A DNA stretch of 64,000 bases from Alphaproteobacteria bacterium (lineage in GTDB: Bacteria; Pseudomonadota; Alphaproteobacteria; Rhodospirillales; Rhodospirillaceae), in contig JAUVUZ010000001.1 in NCBI GenBank assembly GCA_030604885.1, positions 124,001 through 188,000 on the forward strand, given 5' to 3'. Position numbers and translations under genes: made by a program. Below the pieces are notes generated by a model, which saw only the letters and a list, made by a program, of their open reading frames with translations, did no database searches and was not told where the DNA came from. Shown piece after piece: positions 46,857 through 54,933 of the stretch. How positions within the stretch are numbered: the stretch's first letter is position 1; each line of letters starts with the position of its first letter.

Positions 46857-47464
46857 TTAATCGGTCTCATATCCGGCAGCCTTGAAGAAGTTTCGGCATT
46901 GTGTTGGGTCGAAGAGGTCACAGATATCGCCGATTGCATGGCATAGGGCGTCAAACGTTCGCGCGGCCCTCTTTCGCAGCAACGCCTTGAGCTTCGAGAA
47001 CGCCATCTCGATCGGGTTCAGGTCGGGCGAGTATGGCGGTAGGAAGAGCAACCAGGCACCGCGCTCGCGCACCAGTTCGGCGGCACGCTCGCTCTTGTGG
47101 AAGCCGACATTGTCGAGGATGACGACATCGCCGGGCTGAAGCTCTGGAGCCAGCTGCGTTTCGATCCAGGTCTCGAAGCGTCGGGCATTCATCGGCGCAT
47201 CGACGATCCACGGCGCGACCATGCCGTGACAGCGCAGGCCGGCGATAAAGGTCTGCGTATGCCATTTGCCGAACGGAGCATGCGTCCTGTATCGCTCTCC
47301 CTTCGGCGACCAGCCGGAGCGCTTGGTCAGCTTGGTGTTGGTCGACGTCTCATCAATGAAGACCAGGCGAGGCAAGGCTTTGGCGAAGAAGCGCCTTCGC
47401 CGCCTGATCCACATCGCGCGCGCCTCACGGATGTCGGGACGCTCCTGCTCGCTGGCCTGCAGCG
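46857..47464 (-). CDS. IS630 transposase, second frame (DDE catalytic part)
   Basis: The catalytic half: [13 protein letters not shown] (first aspartate), [14 protein letters not shown] (second aspartate) and [20 protein letters not shown] (glutamate) complete the DDE triad. An internal ATG at 47414 could start a shorter product, but the frame is open back to the A-run at 47465-47472, supporting a fused product with the first frame. Confidence 0.88.
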
Positions 47465-47811
47465 TTTTTTTTGTGGCTGAGCCCGAGGCGGTGCAGCAGG
47501 CGGCCTACGCTGGAGCGGTGAACCACCACCCCGCGTCCCTCAAGTTCGACACACAGTTCGTCCAGTGTCGCTTCTCCCGACGTCGCCATCCGCTCGCGCA
47601 CAAAGAGGGCATGCGGCGCAAGCTTGCCCCAGCCCGGCGCATGGCCCTGACGGCGCGGCGCCAGCGAACCAGTCTCGCGACGAAGCTTCATCAGTTCGTT
47701 CACGAAACGCGGAGACACACGAAACCGACGCGCCGCCTCCCGATGTCCGTGACCTTCATCGACAAACGCAGCAACACGTTCACGCAACGCCATCGGTAGC
47801 GGCTTGCCCAT
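47425..47811 (-). CDS. IS630 transposase, first frame (DNA-binding part)
   Basis: The HTH half of an IS630 transposase: [42 protein letters not shown] 47811 follows AAGGAGAACC. The frame leaves the transposase sequence at a run of eight A (minus strand; 47465-47472) in LSHKK; the real continuation [14 protein letters not shown] lies in the +1 frame. Slippage on the A-run probably yields the full enzyme. Confidence 0.85.
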   Translation of the reverse strand: MGKPLPMALRERVAAFVDEGHGHREAARRFRVSPRFVNELMKLRRETGSLAPRRQGHAPGWGKLAPHALFVRERMATSGEATLDELCVELEGRGVVVHRSSVGRLLHRLGLSHKKNAAGQRAGASRHP

Positions 47812-48093
47812 AGCGGTTCTCCTTCGAACCACAATGAATCATCCCCAAACCAAAATGGGAATCCTGAATCACGTCAAACGCAACACGCTCTAGGTGGTCC
47901 TGAATCAGCGTCCGCTTGGCCTGCGCGATTGCCTTCTCGACCGCGTAAAGCTGCTGGGCGATGTCGAGGCACGGCCGGCCGGCCTCGATCATCTCGACGA
48001 TCCCGCGCAAATGGCCGTCCGCGCGCTTGAGGCGCTTCACGATCGCTGTGTGAGTTCGATGAGCATTGGCTTGTTCGTCCATAACAATTATCC

Positions 48094-48112
48094 TATCCCC
48101 CTGGAGGGGATA
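48094..48112. promoter_or_regulatory. CsoR/RcnR-family operator upstream of the split regulator
   Basis: The palindrome TATCCCCCTGGAGGGGATA, ending 12 bases before the regulator start. A G/C-tract with flanking AT is the known shape of RcnR, FrmR and CsoR operators. It is now left without its intact repressor. Confidence 0.75.
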
Positions 48113-48140
48113 ATGCAACCAGCCTATCGACAGAGTGGCG

Positions 48141-48956
48141 TCAGCGCCAAGTCTGCAAGTAAGCCGTTGGCGTGATTCCGAGCCAGCGTTTGAACATGGC
48201 GGCGAGAGCCACCGGGCTCGCATATCCCAGCCAGAATGCAACCTTTCTAATGGGGTCGCCCTGAGCCATACGAGCAATTGCCGCGATCAGACATGCTCGC
48301 TGCCGCCATGCCACGAAGCTCAGGCCGGTCTCGCTCCTGAACCTTCGCGTGAATGTTCGGCGGCTTATGCCCATGCTGACACTCCACTGTTCAATCGAGT
48401 CGGCTGCTCTCGGCTCTTTCAGAAAGTTGGTGCAGCGTTGTGCAAGGACCGTGTCGGACGGGAGCGGGAGGAAAAGGGGCCGACGAGGGCTATGTTGAAG
48501 GTCATACAAAAGAAGGCCGGCGATTGCTGTCTCTCGTCCACTTGACGGAGAATTCGTGCGAGGCGTAGCCACCGTCTCGATAAGGTGGCGTAGCAACGGG
48601 GACAGATCGACTACGAAGCAATTCTCGCCGAGATCGACCGCGGACGCACGCTTGATGTCGAGAATTTGGACGATCACATTGCCAAACATGTGGGCGTCGT
48701 GATCCGCACCGGGAGGTATCAGGAGGCCGTGACCAGGCGGAGCGATCCAGACGCCCTGCGGGGTCGAGACGGCAACGGCGCCTGATACGGCGTGCAGAAG
48801 GCGCGCGCAATGATGGCGATGCCGCGTCGTGGTATAGTTGTCGGGATATTCGGCTCTCTCAACCGCCAGCGCGGATAGCACAGAGCTTTCCTCATCAATC
48901 GGACATGCCGGGCGGTCAGCCATATCGATGCAAATTTCGGCATCGTTCATCGTCAA
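48141..48956 (-). CDS. AraC-family transcriptional regulator
   Basis: A 271-residue regulator with an N-terminal cupin sensor (TTRHRHHCARLLHAVSGAVAV, APPGHGLLIPPGADH) and a C-terminal AraC double HTH (WSVSMGISRRTFTRRFRSE, RKVAFWLGYASPVALAAMF). The target is not evident; neighbours are the split metal regulator and a CDF-arsR pair. It lies on the same strand upstream of the regulator, 58 bases away. Confidence 0.88.
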   Translation of the reverse strand: MTMNDAEICIDMADRPACPIDEESSVLSALAVERAEYPDNYTTTRHRHHCARLLHAVSGAVAVSTPQGVWIAPPGHGLLIPPGADHDAHMFGNVIVQILDIKRASAVDLGENCFVVDLSPLLRHLIETVATPRTNSPSSGRETAIAGLLLYDLQHSPRRPLFLPLPSDTVLAQRCTNFLKEPRAADSIEQWSVSMGISRRTFTRRFRSETGLSFVAWRQRACLIAAIARMAQGDPIRKVAFWLGYASPVALAAMFKRWLGITPTAYLQTWR

Positions 48957-49039
48957 AGTCTTTCATCTGAAGAGTGGTGGTCTCCGGGCCTTTGTCTCTC
49001 ACCTCGCGATGATCTGTTCAGCCCTATCGCGCGAGATGT

Positions 49040-49384
49040 TCAGGATTGCGCGTCGACGACATGCTGTTCGGCAACGCTCTCTCTGTCCTCACGTACATGC
49101 GAGAGCATATCGAGCAGGACGTCCCCGACATGCTGATCGGAGATTTCATAGAACATCTGCTTTGAGTGTCGGACCCGCGTCACCAGCCGCGCGCCGCGAA
49201 GTAGTCGGAGGTGGTGGCTGACGAGCGACTGCGACAGGTCAAGCGTTTCGGAGATATCCGTCACCGACTTCGGACCGTTCTCACAATGAAGGAGAATCCT
49301 AAGCCTGCTGGGGTCACCCAGCAGGCGAAAGGTTTCGGATAGGAAGTTCAACTCCTGGGTCGAAGGGGAACCTGCCTTGTTCAA
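49040..49384 (-). CDS. ArsR/SmtB-family repressor downstream of the CDF exporter
   Basis: A 114-residue winged-helix repressor: LSETFRLLGDPSRLRILLHC, DISETLDLSQSLVSHHLRLL, FYEISDQHVGDVLLDM. It is closely similar to the ArsR at 31447 in both recognition helix and the DQHVxxVL metal site. The start is TTG 49384, behind AAGGA. It is 46 bases after the CDF gene and cotranscribed with it; the operator at 50449 is the likely target. Confidence 0.88.
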   Translation of the reverse strand: MNKAGSPSTQELNFLSETFRLLGDPSRLRILLHCENGPKSVTDISETLDLSQSLVSHHLRLLRGARLVTRVRHSKQMFYEISDQHVGDVLLDMLSHVREDRESVAEQHVVDAQS

Positions 49385-49430
49385 TGTCGTTCCTTTCCAG
49401 TTTCCGAGCGGACCCTTGGAAACGGGGCGG

Positions 49431-50414
49431 CTAATGCGAATGGCCTGCGTGGGAAACCGCTGCCTTGCTCGGCTCCTCCAGTGTGCAACTGGCTACGCCG
49501 TCCCAGTCGATCCCGATCGTCGGGTGTTCGATCTTGAACTCCGTCTTCAGTTCATGCTCCACCTTTTGCATCACGCTGCGAACATCGACGCCCTCCGCCG
49601 GCTGCACCTGAAGCGTTGCAAGCACGCGCCCCGAGGTCAGCGACCAGACGTGGATGTGGTTGACGCTCTGGATGCCCGGAACAGACTTGCGCAGATGCTC
49701 GGAAATCTTTTCGGCACTGGCGTTGTCCGGCGCACCTTCGAGCAGGATATGCAGCGTATTCTTCAGCAAGCTCCAGGCGCTACGCAGGATCAGCAGAGAG
49801 ACGAACACCGACAGGATGGGGTCAATCGGGGTCCAGCCCGTGTACCAAATTACGACGGCCGCAACGATCGCGCCGACGGAGCCGAGCAGGTCACCCATGA
49901 CGTGCAGCACGGCGCCCTTGACGTTGACGTGATCGGAATCGCCGCGCGTCAGATACCAGAGCACGAAGAGGTTCACGAGCATGCCGATTAGGGCGACGAC
50001 GAACATCGAACCAGCCATGACCGGCTGCGGTTCCTGGAAACGCTCAATGGCCTCATAGACGATCCAGCCGACGATACCGAACAGGGTAAGGGCATTCACG
50101 AGGCCCGCGATTACCTCGAAGCGGGCGTAGCCGAAGGTACGCTGGCCGTCGGCGGCGCGGCGTCCGAGGCGGAAGGCGACGTAAGCGAGACCGAGCGCGA
50201 TTGCGTCGGTAAGCATATGCCCGGCATCGGCGAGCAGCGCGAGCGAGCCGGAAATCACGCCGCCGACGGCTTCGACGACCATGAAGGTGAAGATGATGAA
50301 GAAGGAAATGAGGATCTTCCGCTCGTTTTCCTTCGTCACGGTCGGAACGTGCGAATGATCATGATCATGATCGTGATCATGGCCGTGGTGGTCGCTGTGA
50401 GAGTGGTCTGCCAT
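49431..50414 (-). CDS. Cation diffusion facilitator (CzcD/ZitB-like) metal exporter
   Basis: A 327-residue CDF transporter with six membrane segments and a cytoplasmic C-terminal domain (VPGIQSVNHIHVWSLTSG). Metal ligands are visible in LLADAGHMLTDAIAL and VLHVMGDLLGSVG (HxxxD pairs). The N-terminus is histidine-rich (HSHSDHHGHDHDHDHDHSH), typical of Zn/Co/Cd exporters. It exchanges cytoplasmic divalent metal for protons. An ArsR-type operator 35-50 bases upstream and the arsR gene downstream form one control unit. Confidence 0.93.
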   Translation of the reverse strand: MADHSHSDHHGHDHDHDHDHSHVPTVTKENERKILISFFIIFTFMVVEAVGGVISGSLALLADAGHMLTDAIALGLAYVAFRLGRRAADGQRTFGYARFEVIAGLVNALTLFGIVGWIVYEAIERFQEPQPVMAGSMFVVALIGMLVNLFVLWYLTRGDSDHVNVKGAVLHVMGDLLGSVGAIVAAVVIWYTGWTPIDPILSVFVSLLILRSAWSLLKNTLHILLEGAPDNASAEKISEHLRKSVPGIQSVNHIHVWSLTSGRVLATLQVQPAEGVDVRSVMQKVEHELKTEFKIEHPTIGIDWDGVASCTLEEPSKAAVSHAGHSH

Positions 50415-50448
50415 AGGTCGGTCCAGTGATTGCGTTTAGGTTCAACAA

Positions 50449-50464
50449 TTGAATACATGTTCAA
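50449..50464. promoter_or_regulatory. ArsR/SmtB-type operator, copy 2 (CDF exporter)
   Basis: The palindrome TTGAA-TACATG-TTCAA, 35 bases upstream of the CDF start. Same 16-bp pattern as at 31395 and 50701. Confidence 0.75.
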
Positions 50465-50551
50465 ATGTTTTATTGTCAACCGGCCCGCGTAAAAAATTTG
50501 AAAGCTGTGCGCAGACACCACAAGATCACGTACATTCCCCGACAAATGGGC

Positions 50552-50580
50552 TTGACCTTGTCACCGTTGGAATCTGCACG
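50552..50580 (+). promoter_or_regulatory. MerR-type promoter/operator, copy E (orphan)
   Basis: TTGACC (50552-50557), a 19-bp spacer containing CACCGTTGGAATC, then CACGAT. Same frame of conserved bases as copies A-D. No metal gene follows. Confidence 0.65.
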
Positions 50581-50700
50581 ATGCCAACTCGAATGGGTGA
50601 CGCATGCGGAGGTATGCCTGATCGAAACAGGATGACTGTGCGTCCTATTCGCGACCGACGCTCACGCGATCGGGGGCACTGATAGATATAATTTTTAATA

Positions 50701-50716
50701 TTGAATATATGTTCAA
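50701..50716. promoter_or_regulatory. ArsR/SmtB-type operator, copy 3 (orphan)
   Basis: TTGAA-TATATG-TTCAA, just after an AT-rich promoter-like stretch (TATAAT at 50687-50692). A further TTCAA half-site is at 50728-50732. No metal gene follows. Confidence 0.65.
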
Positions 50717-50979
50717 TTGTTGTATTGTTCAATCGTCCTTGAGTTGAACGGCCATCGGCCGCTAAGGGAGTGAGCGGCTCAGATGACTGAAGATGTGAGC
50801 TATCTCTACGTTCGGAACTCGATTGAAAACAATCGAATCGGCAACGTCTGCGACGTTCGCTCAACCGTGTTGATGACGCAATGCTGAGAAGTTGCGAGCG
50901 TCACATAGTCTGCCCTCGAGCTTCGACGCTTCGACCCCATTCTTCGGTTTGCCCCTTTGTCGGCCGAAGGTAAGTGCCG

Positions 50980-51897
50980 ATGGCGAAGTCTTTTTTGTCG
51001 GGCATTGAACTCCGCCATCTCCGCTATTTTGTCGCCGCGGCTGAGCATGGCAGCTTCCGAAAGGCGGGCGTTGCCATCGGGGTTGGGGAACCAGCTATCA
51101 GCCGCAGAATTCGAGATCTCGAAGATCATCTGGGAGCGGCACTGTTTCATCGACATAGCGGCGGCGTAGGTCTCACGTTTGCCGGAAAGCGGTTTCTCCG
51201 GCTAGCGCGCCAGATTATCCGAAATCTTGGAGAAGGCGCACAGGACGTCGCTGCTTTGGGTCGCTCCGAGTGCGGAAGCGTCAAGATCGGCATCTTTTCC
51301 TCCATCGCTTCCGGCTTTTTGACTGAGCTGCTGCGAGACTACGGCCAACACCACGCGAGTGTCCGGGTCGAACTGATCGACGGCAATCCCGAGGAACACG
51401 TAGCCGCAATCCGACAGCTCAGTCTCGACGTGGCCTTTTTGACGGGTGTGCGCGAATGGTCCGACTGTGACCGGATACATCTTTGGACGGAGAAGGTCTT
51501 TGCGGTATTGCAGGAAGACCATCCGCTTGCTGCGAGCGAAGAGCTGACCTGGCGCGATTTGGTTCAGGAGCCGTTCATCGTCAGTGAGACGGCCCCTGGG
51601 CAGGAGGTACATGACTATCTTGTCCACCGACTCGCAGATCTCGGCCGTCACCCTGATATCCGACGGCAGGGTGTAGGCCGAGACAACCTCTTTCCCTTGG
51701 TCGGGCTCGGAAAAGGGATGACGCTAACCAGCGAATCGACGACGGCCGCAACGTTTCCGGGTATCACCTATCGGCCGATCGCAGGTGAGGTATTGCCATT
51801 CAGTGCTGTATGGTCTGCAAAGAATGACAACCCAGCACTTCGCAGACTTTTGAGTTTGGCAAAGTCGATATCAAAGAGGAATGGACTGGGCCTATAG
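50980..51897 (+). CDS. LysR-family regulator at the end of the trb operon
   Basis: A 305-residue LysR regulator: LRHLRYFVAAAEHGSFRKAG and GVGEPAISRRIRDLEDHLGAALF (HTH), then the substrate-binding domain. LysR genes commonly close the trb module in this type of ICE, next to DUF2274. It is convergent with the DUF2274 gene and overlaps it by six bases. ATG 50980 is preferred over GTG 50974. Its GC content is lower than that of the trb genes. Confidence 0.88.
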   Translation: MAKSFLSGIELRHLRYFVAAAEHGSFRKAGVAIGVGEPAISRRIRDLEDHLGAALFHRHSGGVGLTFAGKRFLRLARQIIRNLGEGAQDVAALGRSECGSVKIGIFSSIASGFLTELLRDYGQHHASVRVELIDGNPEEHVAAIRQLSLDVAFLTGVREWSDCDRIHLWTEKVFAVLQEDHPLAASEELTWRDLVQEPFIVSETAPGQEVHDYLVHRLADLGRHPDIRRQGVGRDNLFPLVGLGKGMTLTSESTTAATFPGITYRPIAGEVLPFSAVWSAKNDNPALRRLLSLAKSISKRNGLGL

Positions 51898-52146
51898 GTG
51901 GCCGCTCCCTGACGAAGAAGGTGTTGCTTTGGTCATCTTTTTCGCCTTCGCGAATCCCCGGTCGGTTGAAATGAACCGTTCGAGCATCGGCACGATCAGC
52001 TTTGTCGGATCGCTTAAGGTGTGTCCCGACTCACGCTCCAGAATTTCAGCATAGGCAGCCAGATCGCGGTGAAGCGGCCCCGGCAGTTCCACGGTGATCT
52101 TGACGGGTTTGTCGTCAGCGATGAGGCCGAGTTTCAGCTTAGTCAT
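51892..52146 (-). CDS. DUF2274 protein of the conjugation module
   Basis: An 84-residue protein, MTKLKLGLIADDKPVKITVE, AYAEILERESG, MLERFISTDRGFAKAKK, matching the DUF2274 proteins encoded after trbI in ICEs. A ribbon-helix-helix-like character is possible. It begins two bases after trbI ends. Function unknown; its constant position suggests a role in transfer control. Confidence 0.85.
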   Translation of the reverse strand: MTKLKLGLIADDKPVKITVELPGPLHRDLAAYAEILERESGHTLSDPTKLIVPMLERFISTDRGFAKAKKMTKATPSSSGSGHL

Positions 52147-52148
52147 GG

Positions 52149-53291
52149 TCAGCTCCTGTAAGGTTCGAGCACCAAATCGCGCGTGACGATGACCCTGACC
52201 GGGAAGCCGGGCCGGATGGTCAGCGTGGGCGCGACCTGCAACTGGCGCTGGACGATATGCTGACCGGCTTGATTCACGGTGTCCTGCGCGCCGTCGCGCA
52301 CGGCGCGGAGCAGCCGGTCGTTGTCGTCGGTGGCGAGTTCCGCGCCGACGCCGAGGAGCGTCGAGAGTGCGGCGGCCTTGGCGAGATCCCACCAGTGGTA
52401 ATCGACACCATCTTCAAGGCCGGCATAGCCCTGTGTGTCAGCGCCCGGCTGACGCTCGAGAACGATCGAGCGGCCGTTCGGCATGATGAGTCGGTTCCAG
52501 ACGAGCAGCACACGGCGCTGTCCGAACTGGACGCTGTTGTCGTACTCGCCGATGAGCCGCGTCCCCTGCGGCACGAGGAGGATGCTGCCGGTCGGGCTGT
52601 CATAGATGTTCTCCGTGACCTGCGCGGTGATCTGGCCGGGAAGATCGGAACGAATGCCGGTGATGAGCGCAGCGGAAATCACCGCGCCCGCCTGAAGCAC
52701 GAAGGGCGACGCCGGCGGCGTCACGCGATCCGGCGTGACCGTGCGCCGGTCGGCCGCGGCGTTGAGGAAGGCAAGCTGCCGGTCCTGCGCGGTCGGTTGG
52801 CCTGTGGCGGCGCTGGCGGGATCGAAGCCTGTAAGGCCGGGCATAGCGCCCGGTGTAGCCGCGGTCGATCCTTGCCTCGACTGGAAGAAGACCGTGCTGA
52901 GGCGTGCGGCTTCTTCCTCGGCGCGGCGGCGCTGCTCGGCCTCGTCGACTCCGGGTGACGGCACCACGGGCGACACGACCGGCTGGCCGGCATTCTGCGC
53001 GGACAGGATTGGGCCGCCGAGATCGCCGGGCAGCGCCGGCCCGAGGACGGGGCCGGTGTAGTCGCGTGGCAGGCTCGCAAGACCATCGGCGGTCTGCCGG
53101 TTGGCGGTGGAGTAGAGTTCTTCCCCGCCATCGCCGCCAGTGGGTGTCTGGAGCGCGTAGATCAGCGCCCCGCCGATCCCGACCAGGGCCACGGCCGCGA
53201 CGCTGGCGAGCATCTTGCGCGACAGCCGCGTGACGCGCGGAGCTTCTGCGCGCAGGCGCATAGGGGCTGCGTTGGTTTCTGTATCGCTCAT
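52149..53291 (-). CDS. trbI: Conjugal transfer protein TrbI (VirB10-like)
   Basis: A 380-residue VirB10 homologue: short cytoplasmic N-terminus, one membrane segment (MLASVAAVALVGIGGALIYAL), a proline-rich periplasmic stretch, and the C-terminal barrel (SPFVLQAGAVISAALITGIR, SDLPGQITAQVTENIYDSPT, LLVPQGTRLIGEYD). It spans the envelope and links the inner-membrane ATPases to the outer-membrane core of the type IV secretion system. It overlaps trbG by four bases. Confidence 0.95.
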   Translation of the reverse strand: MSDTETNAAPMRLRAEAPRVTRLSRKMLASVAAVALVGIGGALIYALQTPTGGDGGEELYSTANRQTADGLASLPRDYTGPVLGPALPGDLGGPILSAQNAGQPVVSPVVPSPGVDEAEQRRRAEEEAARLSTVFFQSRQGSTAATPGAMPGLTGFDPASAATGQPTAQDRQLAFLNAAADRRTVTPDRVTPPASPFVLQAGAVISAALITGIRSDLPGQITAQVTENIYDSPTGSILLVPQGTRLIGEYDNSVQFGQRRVLLVWNRLIMPNGRSIVLERQPGADTQGYAGLEDGVDYHWWDLAKAAALSTLLGVGAELATDDNDRLLRAVRDGAQDTVNQAGQHIVQRQLQVAPTLTIRPGFPVRVIVTRDLVLEPYRS

Positions 53292-54247
53292 GACTGCGGC
53301 CTCCCGTCGGTGCGAACGATCCTGACGACCTGCTGACGCTCTCCGCCGCCAAGGCGCAGTTCGGCCGCCCCGAACAGGCGATCGACGATCAGGATGTGTT
53401 GATAGATGCGGGTGTTGGCGATCTGCGCTTCACCTTCCGGGCCGATGACGAAGATCGGCGGCATCTCGCCCTGCACGATGCCGCGCGGGAATTCGACATA
53501 GACACGGCGGCCGTCGTCATAGACGACGACGGGCTTCCATGGCGGATTGTCGCTGCCGGTCAGGCCATAGCGATAGTTGCGGGCGGCGACGGCGGGGATG
53601 ACCGGCGTTGCGGGAACGGCCTGACGCCCGCCGCCTGCCGACTGCGGATAGGACCAAGACACGGCCGGCATATAGGGCTTCTCGCCGGATCGCAACTCGA
53701 CCATGTAGGTGCGCCGGTCGGTGGTGATGACGAGATTGGTGGTGATGTCGGCGCGCGTTGGCTTCACCAGCACATGCACACGACGGGCCACGCCGGAACC
53801 GGATTCGGTGTCGCCAATGATCCAACGGGCGGTATCGCCGGCAGCGATCGGACCTGCGCCGGTCAGGCTTTCGCCGGGTTCGAGCGCGATATTGGTGATC
53901 TGGCCGGGTGCGGCATAGACCTGATAGAGCGCGCCTTCCGACCATGGATAGACCTGAATGGCGTTGAAATAGCCCTCGCGGCGCGGCTGCACGCGGGCAG
54001 CGGCATTGGCGTTCTCGACGCGACCGGTCGGGGTGCCGGCGGTCTCGCCACCGCGTGCGACCGTCCAGGCCGGCGGGATCAGCACCGGCTTCGGCCGGTC
54101 ATCGATGACAGCAGCGGGAATGGCCGGTAACGGCGGCACACTGGCGTCATAGCTGATCGACGGCGGCTTGTTGGTGGCGCAGCCTGCCAATGCGGTCGCG
54201 GCCAGCAGTACAGCCGGGACTACGGATTTACGGAAAGCCGATTTCAT
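53288..54247 (-). CDS. trbG: Conjugal transfer protein TrbG (VirB9-like)
   Basis: A 319-residue outer-membrane core component. The N-terminus is a lipoprotein signal with the lipobox LAGC (about residue 22). The VirB9 features GALYQVYAAPGQITNIALEP and PVVVYDDGRRVYVEFP are clear. Its stop and start overlap trbI and trbF by four bases each, indicating coupled translation. Confidence 0.95.
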   Translation of the reverse strand: MKSAFRKSVVPAVLLAATALAGCATNKPPSISYDASVPPLPAIPAAVIDDRPKPVLIPPAWTVARGGETAGTPTGRVENANAAARVQPRREGYFNAIQVYPWSEGALYQVYAAPGQITNIALEPGESLTGAGPIAAGDTARWIIGDTESGSGVARRVHVLVKPTRADITTNLVITTDRRTYMVELRSGEKPYMPAVSWSYPQSAGGGRQAVPATPVIPAVAARNYRYGLTGSDNPPWKPVVVYDDGRRVYVEFPRGIVQGEMPPIFVIGPEGEAQIANTRIYQHILIVDRLFGAAELRLGGGERQQVVRIVRTDGRPQS

Positions 54248-54933
54248 TGGCCGATCTCCCGCGACCACGAAATCGCATTGACATAGATTCCTAGGGGATT
54301 GGCCTTGAGCCGTTCGGCATCGCGCGGCGGCTGAACGGCGATGGTGAGGATCGCGGTCCAACGCTCGGTCGCTGAAAGCTGCCCGTTCTCGTAGCGTCGT
54401 TCCGTCCAGGCGACGCGGAACGAATCCGGTGACGCGCGGATGACGCTGGAGACGTCGACAGCGATCTGCTGCTTGCCGACCTTGGTGAAGGGATCGTTGG
54501 TGCGGGCATAGTCGTTGAGCGCGGCGGCGCCGCGATCGGTCGTCCACTCATAGGCGCGAAGCCAGTTCTGGCGGACGATGATCGGATCGGCGGGGATCGA
54601 GCGGACCTGCTCGATGAAGCGGGCGAGATGCCACGCGATCTGCGGATCGGTCGGGCGATAGTCGGCGGTGGCCGGCGCAATGCTCTGCGCCTGGCCGAGT
54701 TTATCGACCTGGACAACCCACGGTACGACGGTCCCGCGTGCGGACTGGATGACGAGCGCCCCGGCGAAGCCCGCCGAGAGAATGAGCGAGCCGAAGGCCA
54801 TGTAGCGCCAGTTCTTGGCCTGCACGCGGGCCGAGCCGATGCGGTTATCCCAGACCTGCGCGGCTTGCTGGTAAGGCGTCTCGGGTTCGGGCGTCTTGCC
54901 GTAATGCACGGCGGGTCGCTTGAAGATGTTCAT
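54244..54933 (-). CDS. trbF: Conjugal transfer protein TrbF (VirB8-like)
   Basis: A 229-residue bitopic protein: one membrane segment (FGSLILSAGFAGALVIQS) and a periplasmic VirB8 domain (VVQVDKLGQAQSIAPA, IEQVRSIPADPIIVRQNWL, WTERRYENGQ). It nucleates the inner-membrane complex. ATG 54933 overlaps the trbL stop. Confidence 0.94.
   Translation of the reverse strand: MNIFKRPAVHYGKTPEPETPYQQAAQVWDNRIGSARVQAKNWRYMAFGSLILSAGFAGALVIQSARGTVVPWVVQVDKLGQAQSIAPATADYRPTDPQIAWHLARFIEQVRSIPADPIIVRQNWLRAYEWTTDRGAAALNDYARTNDPFTKVGKQQIAVDVSSVIRASPDSFRVAWTERRYENGQLSATERWTAILTIAVQPPRDAERLKANPLGIYVNAISWSREIGQ

Larger units (their letters stand above)
46844..47890 (-). mobile_element. IS630-family insertion sequence
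   Basis: A 1047-bp element flanked by the TA duplication typical of IS630 (TA at 46842-46843 and 47891-47892). The terminal inverted repeats are imperfect: left GAGCGTGTCGCACTT, right complement GAGCGTGTTGCGTTT, 12 of 15 identical. It holds one transposase in two frames. It is inserted in the RcnR/DmeR-type regulator gene. Confidence 0.9.
46752..48082 (-). pseudogene. RcnR/DmeR-type metal-sensing repressor, split by IS630
   Basis: The 5' part (48082 to about 47891) reads MDEQANAHRTHTAIVKRLKR, ADGHLRGIVEMIEAGRPCLD, IAQQLYAVEKAIAQAKRTLI, QDHL. The 3' part (about 46841 to 46752) reads HCLEDVVGTLSKNDRRSIDE, FKDITKYL, stop. Joined at the TA target, they make a full-length CsoR/RcnR (DUF156) protein of about 90 residues with the conserved cysteine (PCLDIAQQL) and the DHLxHC turn. 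Such proteins repress metal exporters until Ni, Co or Cu binds. The insertion removes the last third and should inactivate it. Confidence 0.9.
50465..50979. other. Intergenic region with two orphan metal operators
   Basis: No credible gene in 515 bases. It carries MerR-type site E (50552-50580) and ArsR-type operator 3 (50701-50716) pointing into it, but the next gene is a LysR regulator of the conjugation module. A few short frames after site E (for example MPTRMGDACGGMPDRNRM) are too short to judge. This is probably a deletion scar at the junction of cargo and conjugation genes. Confidence 0.55.
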
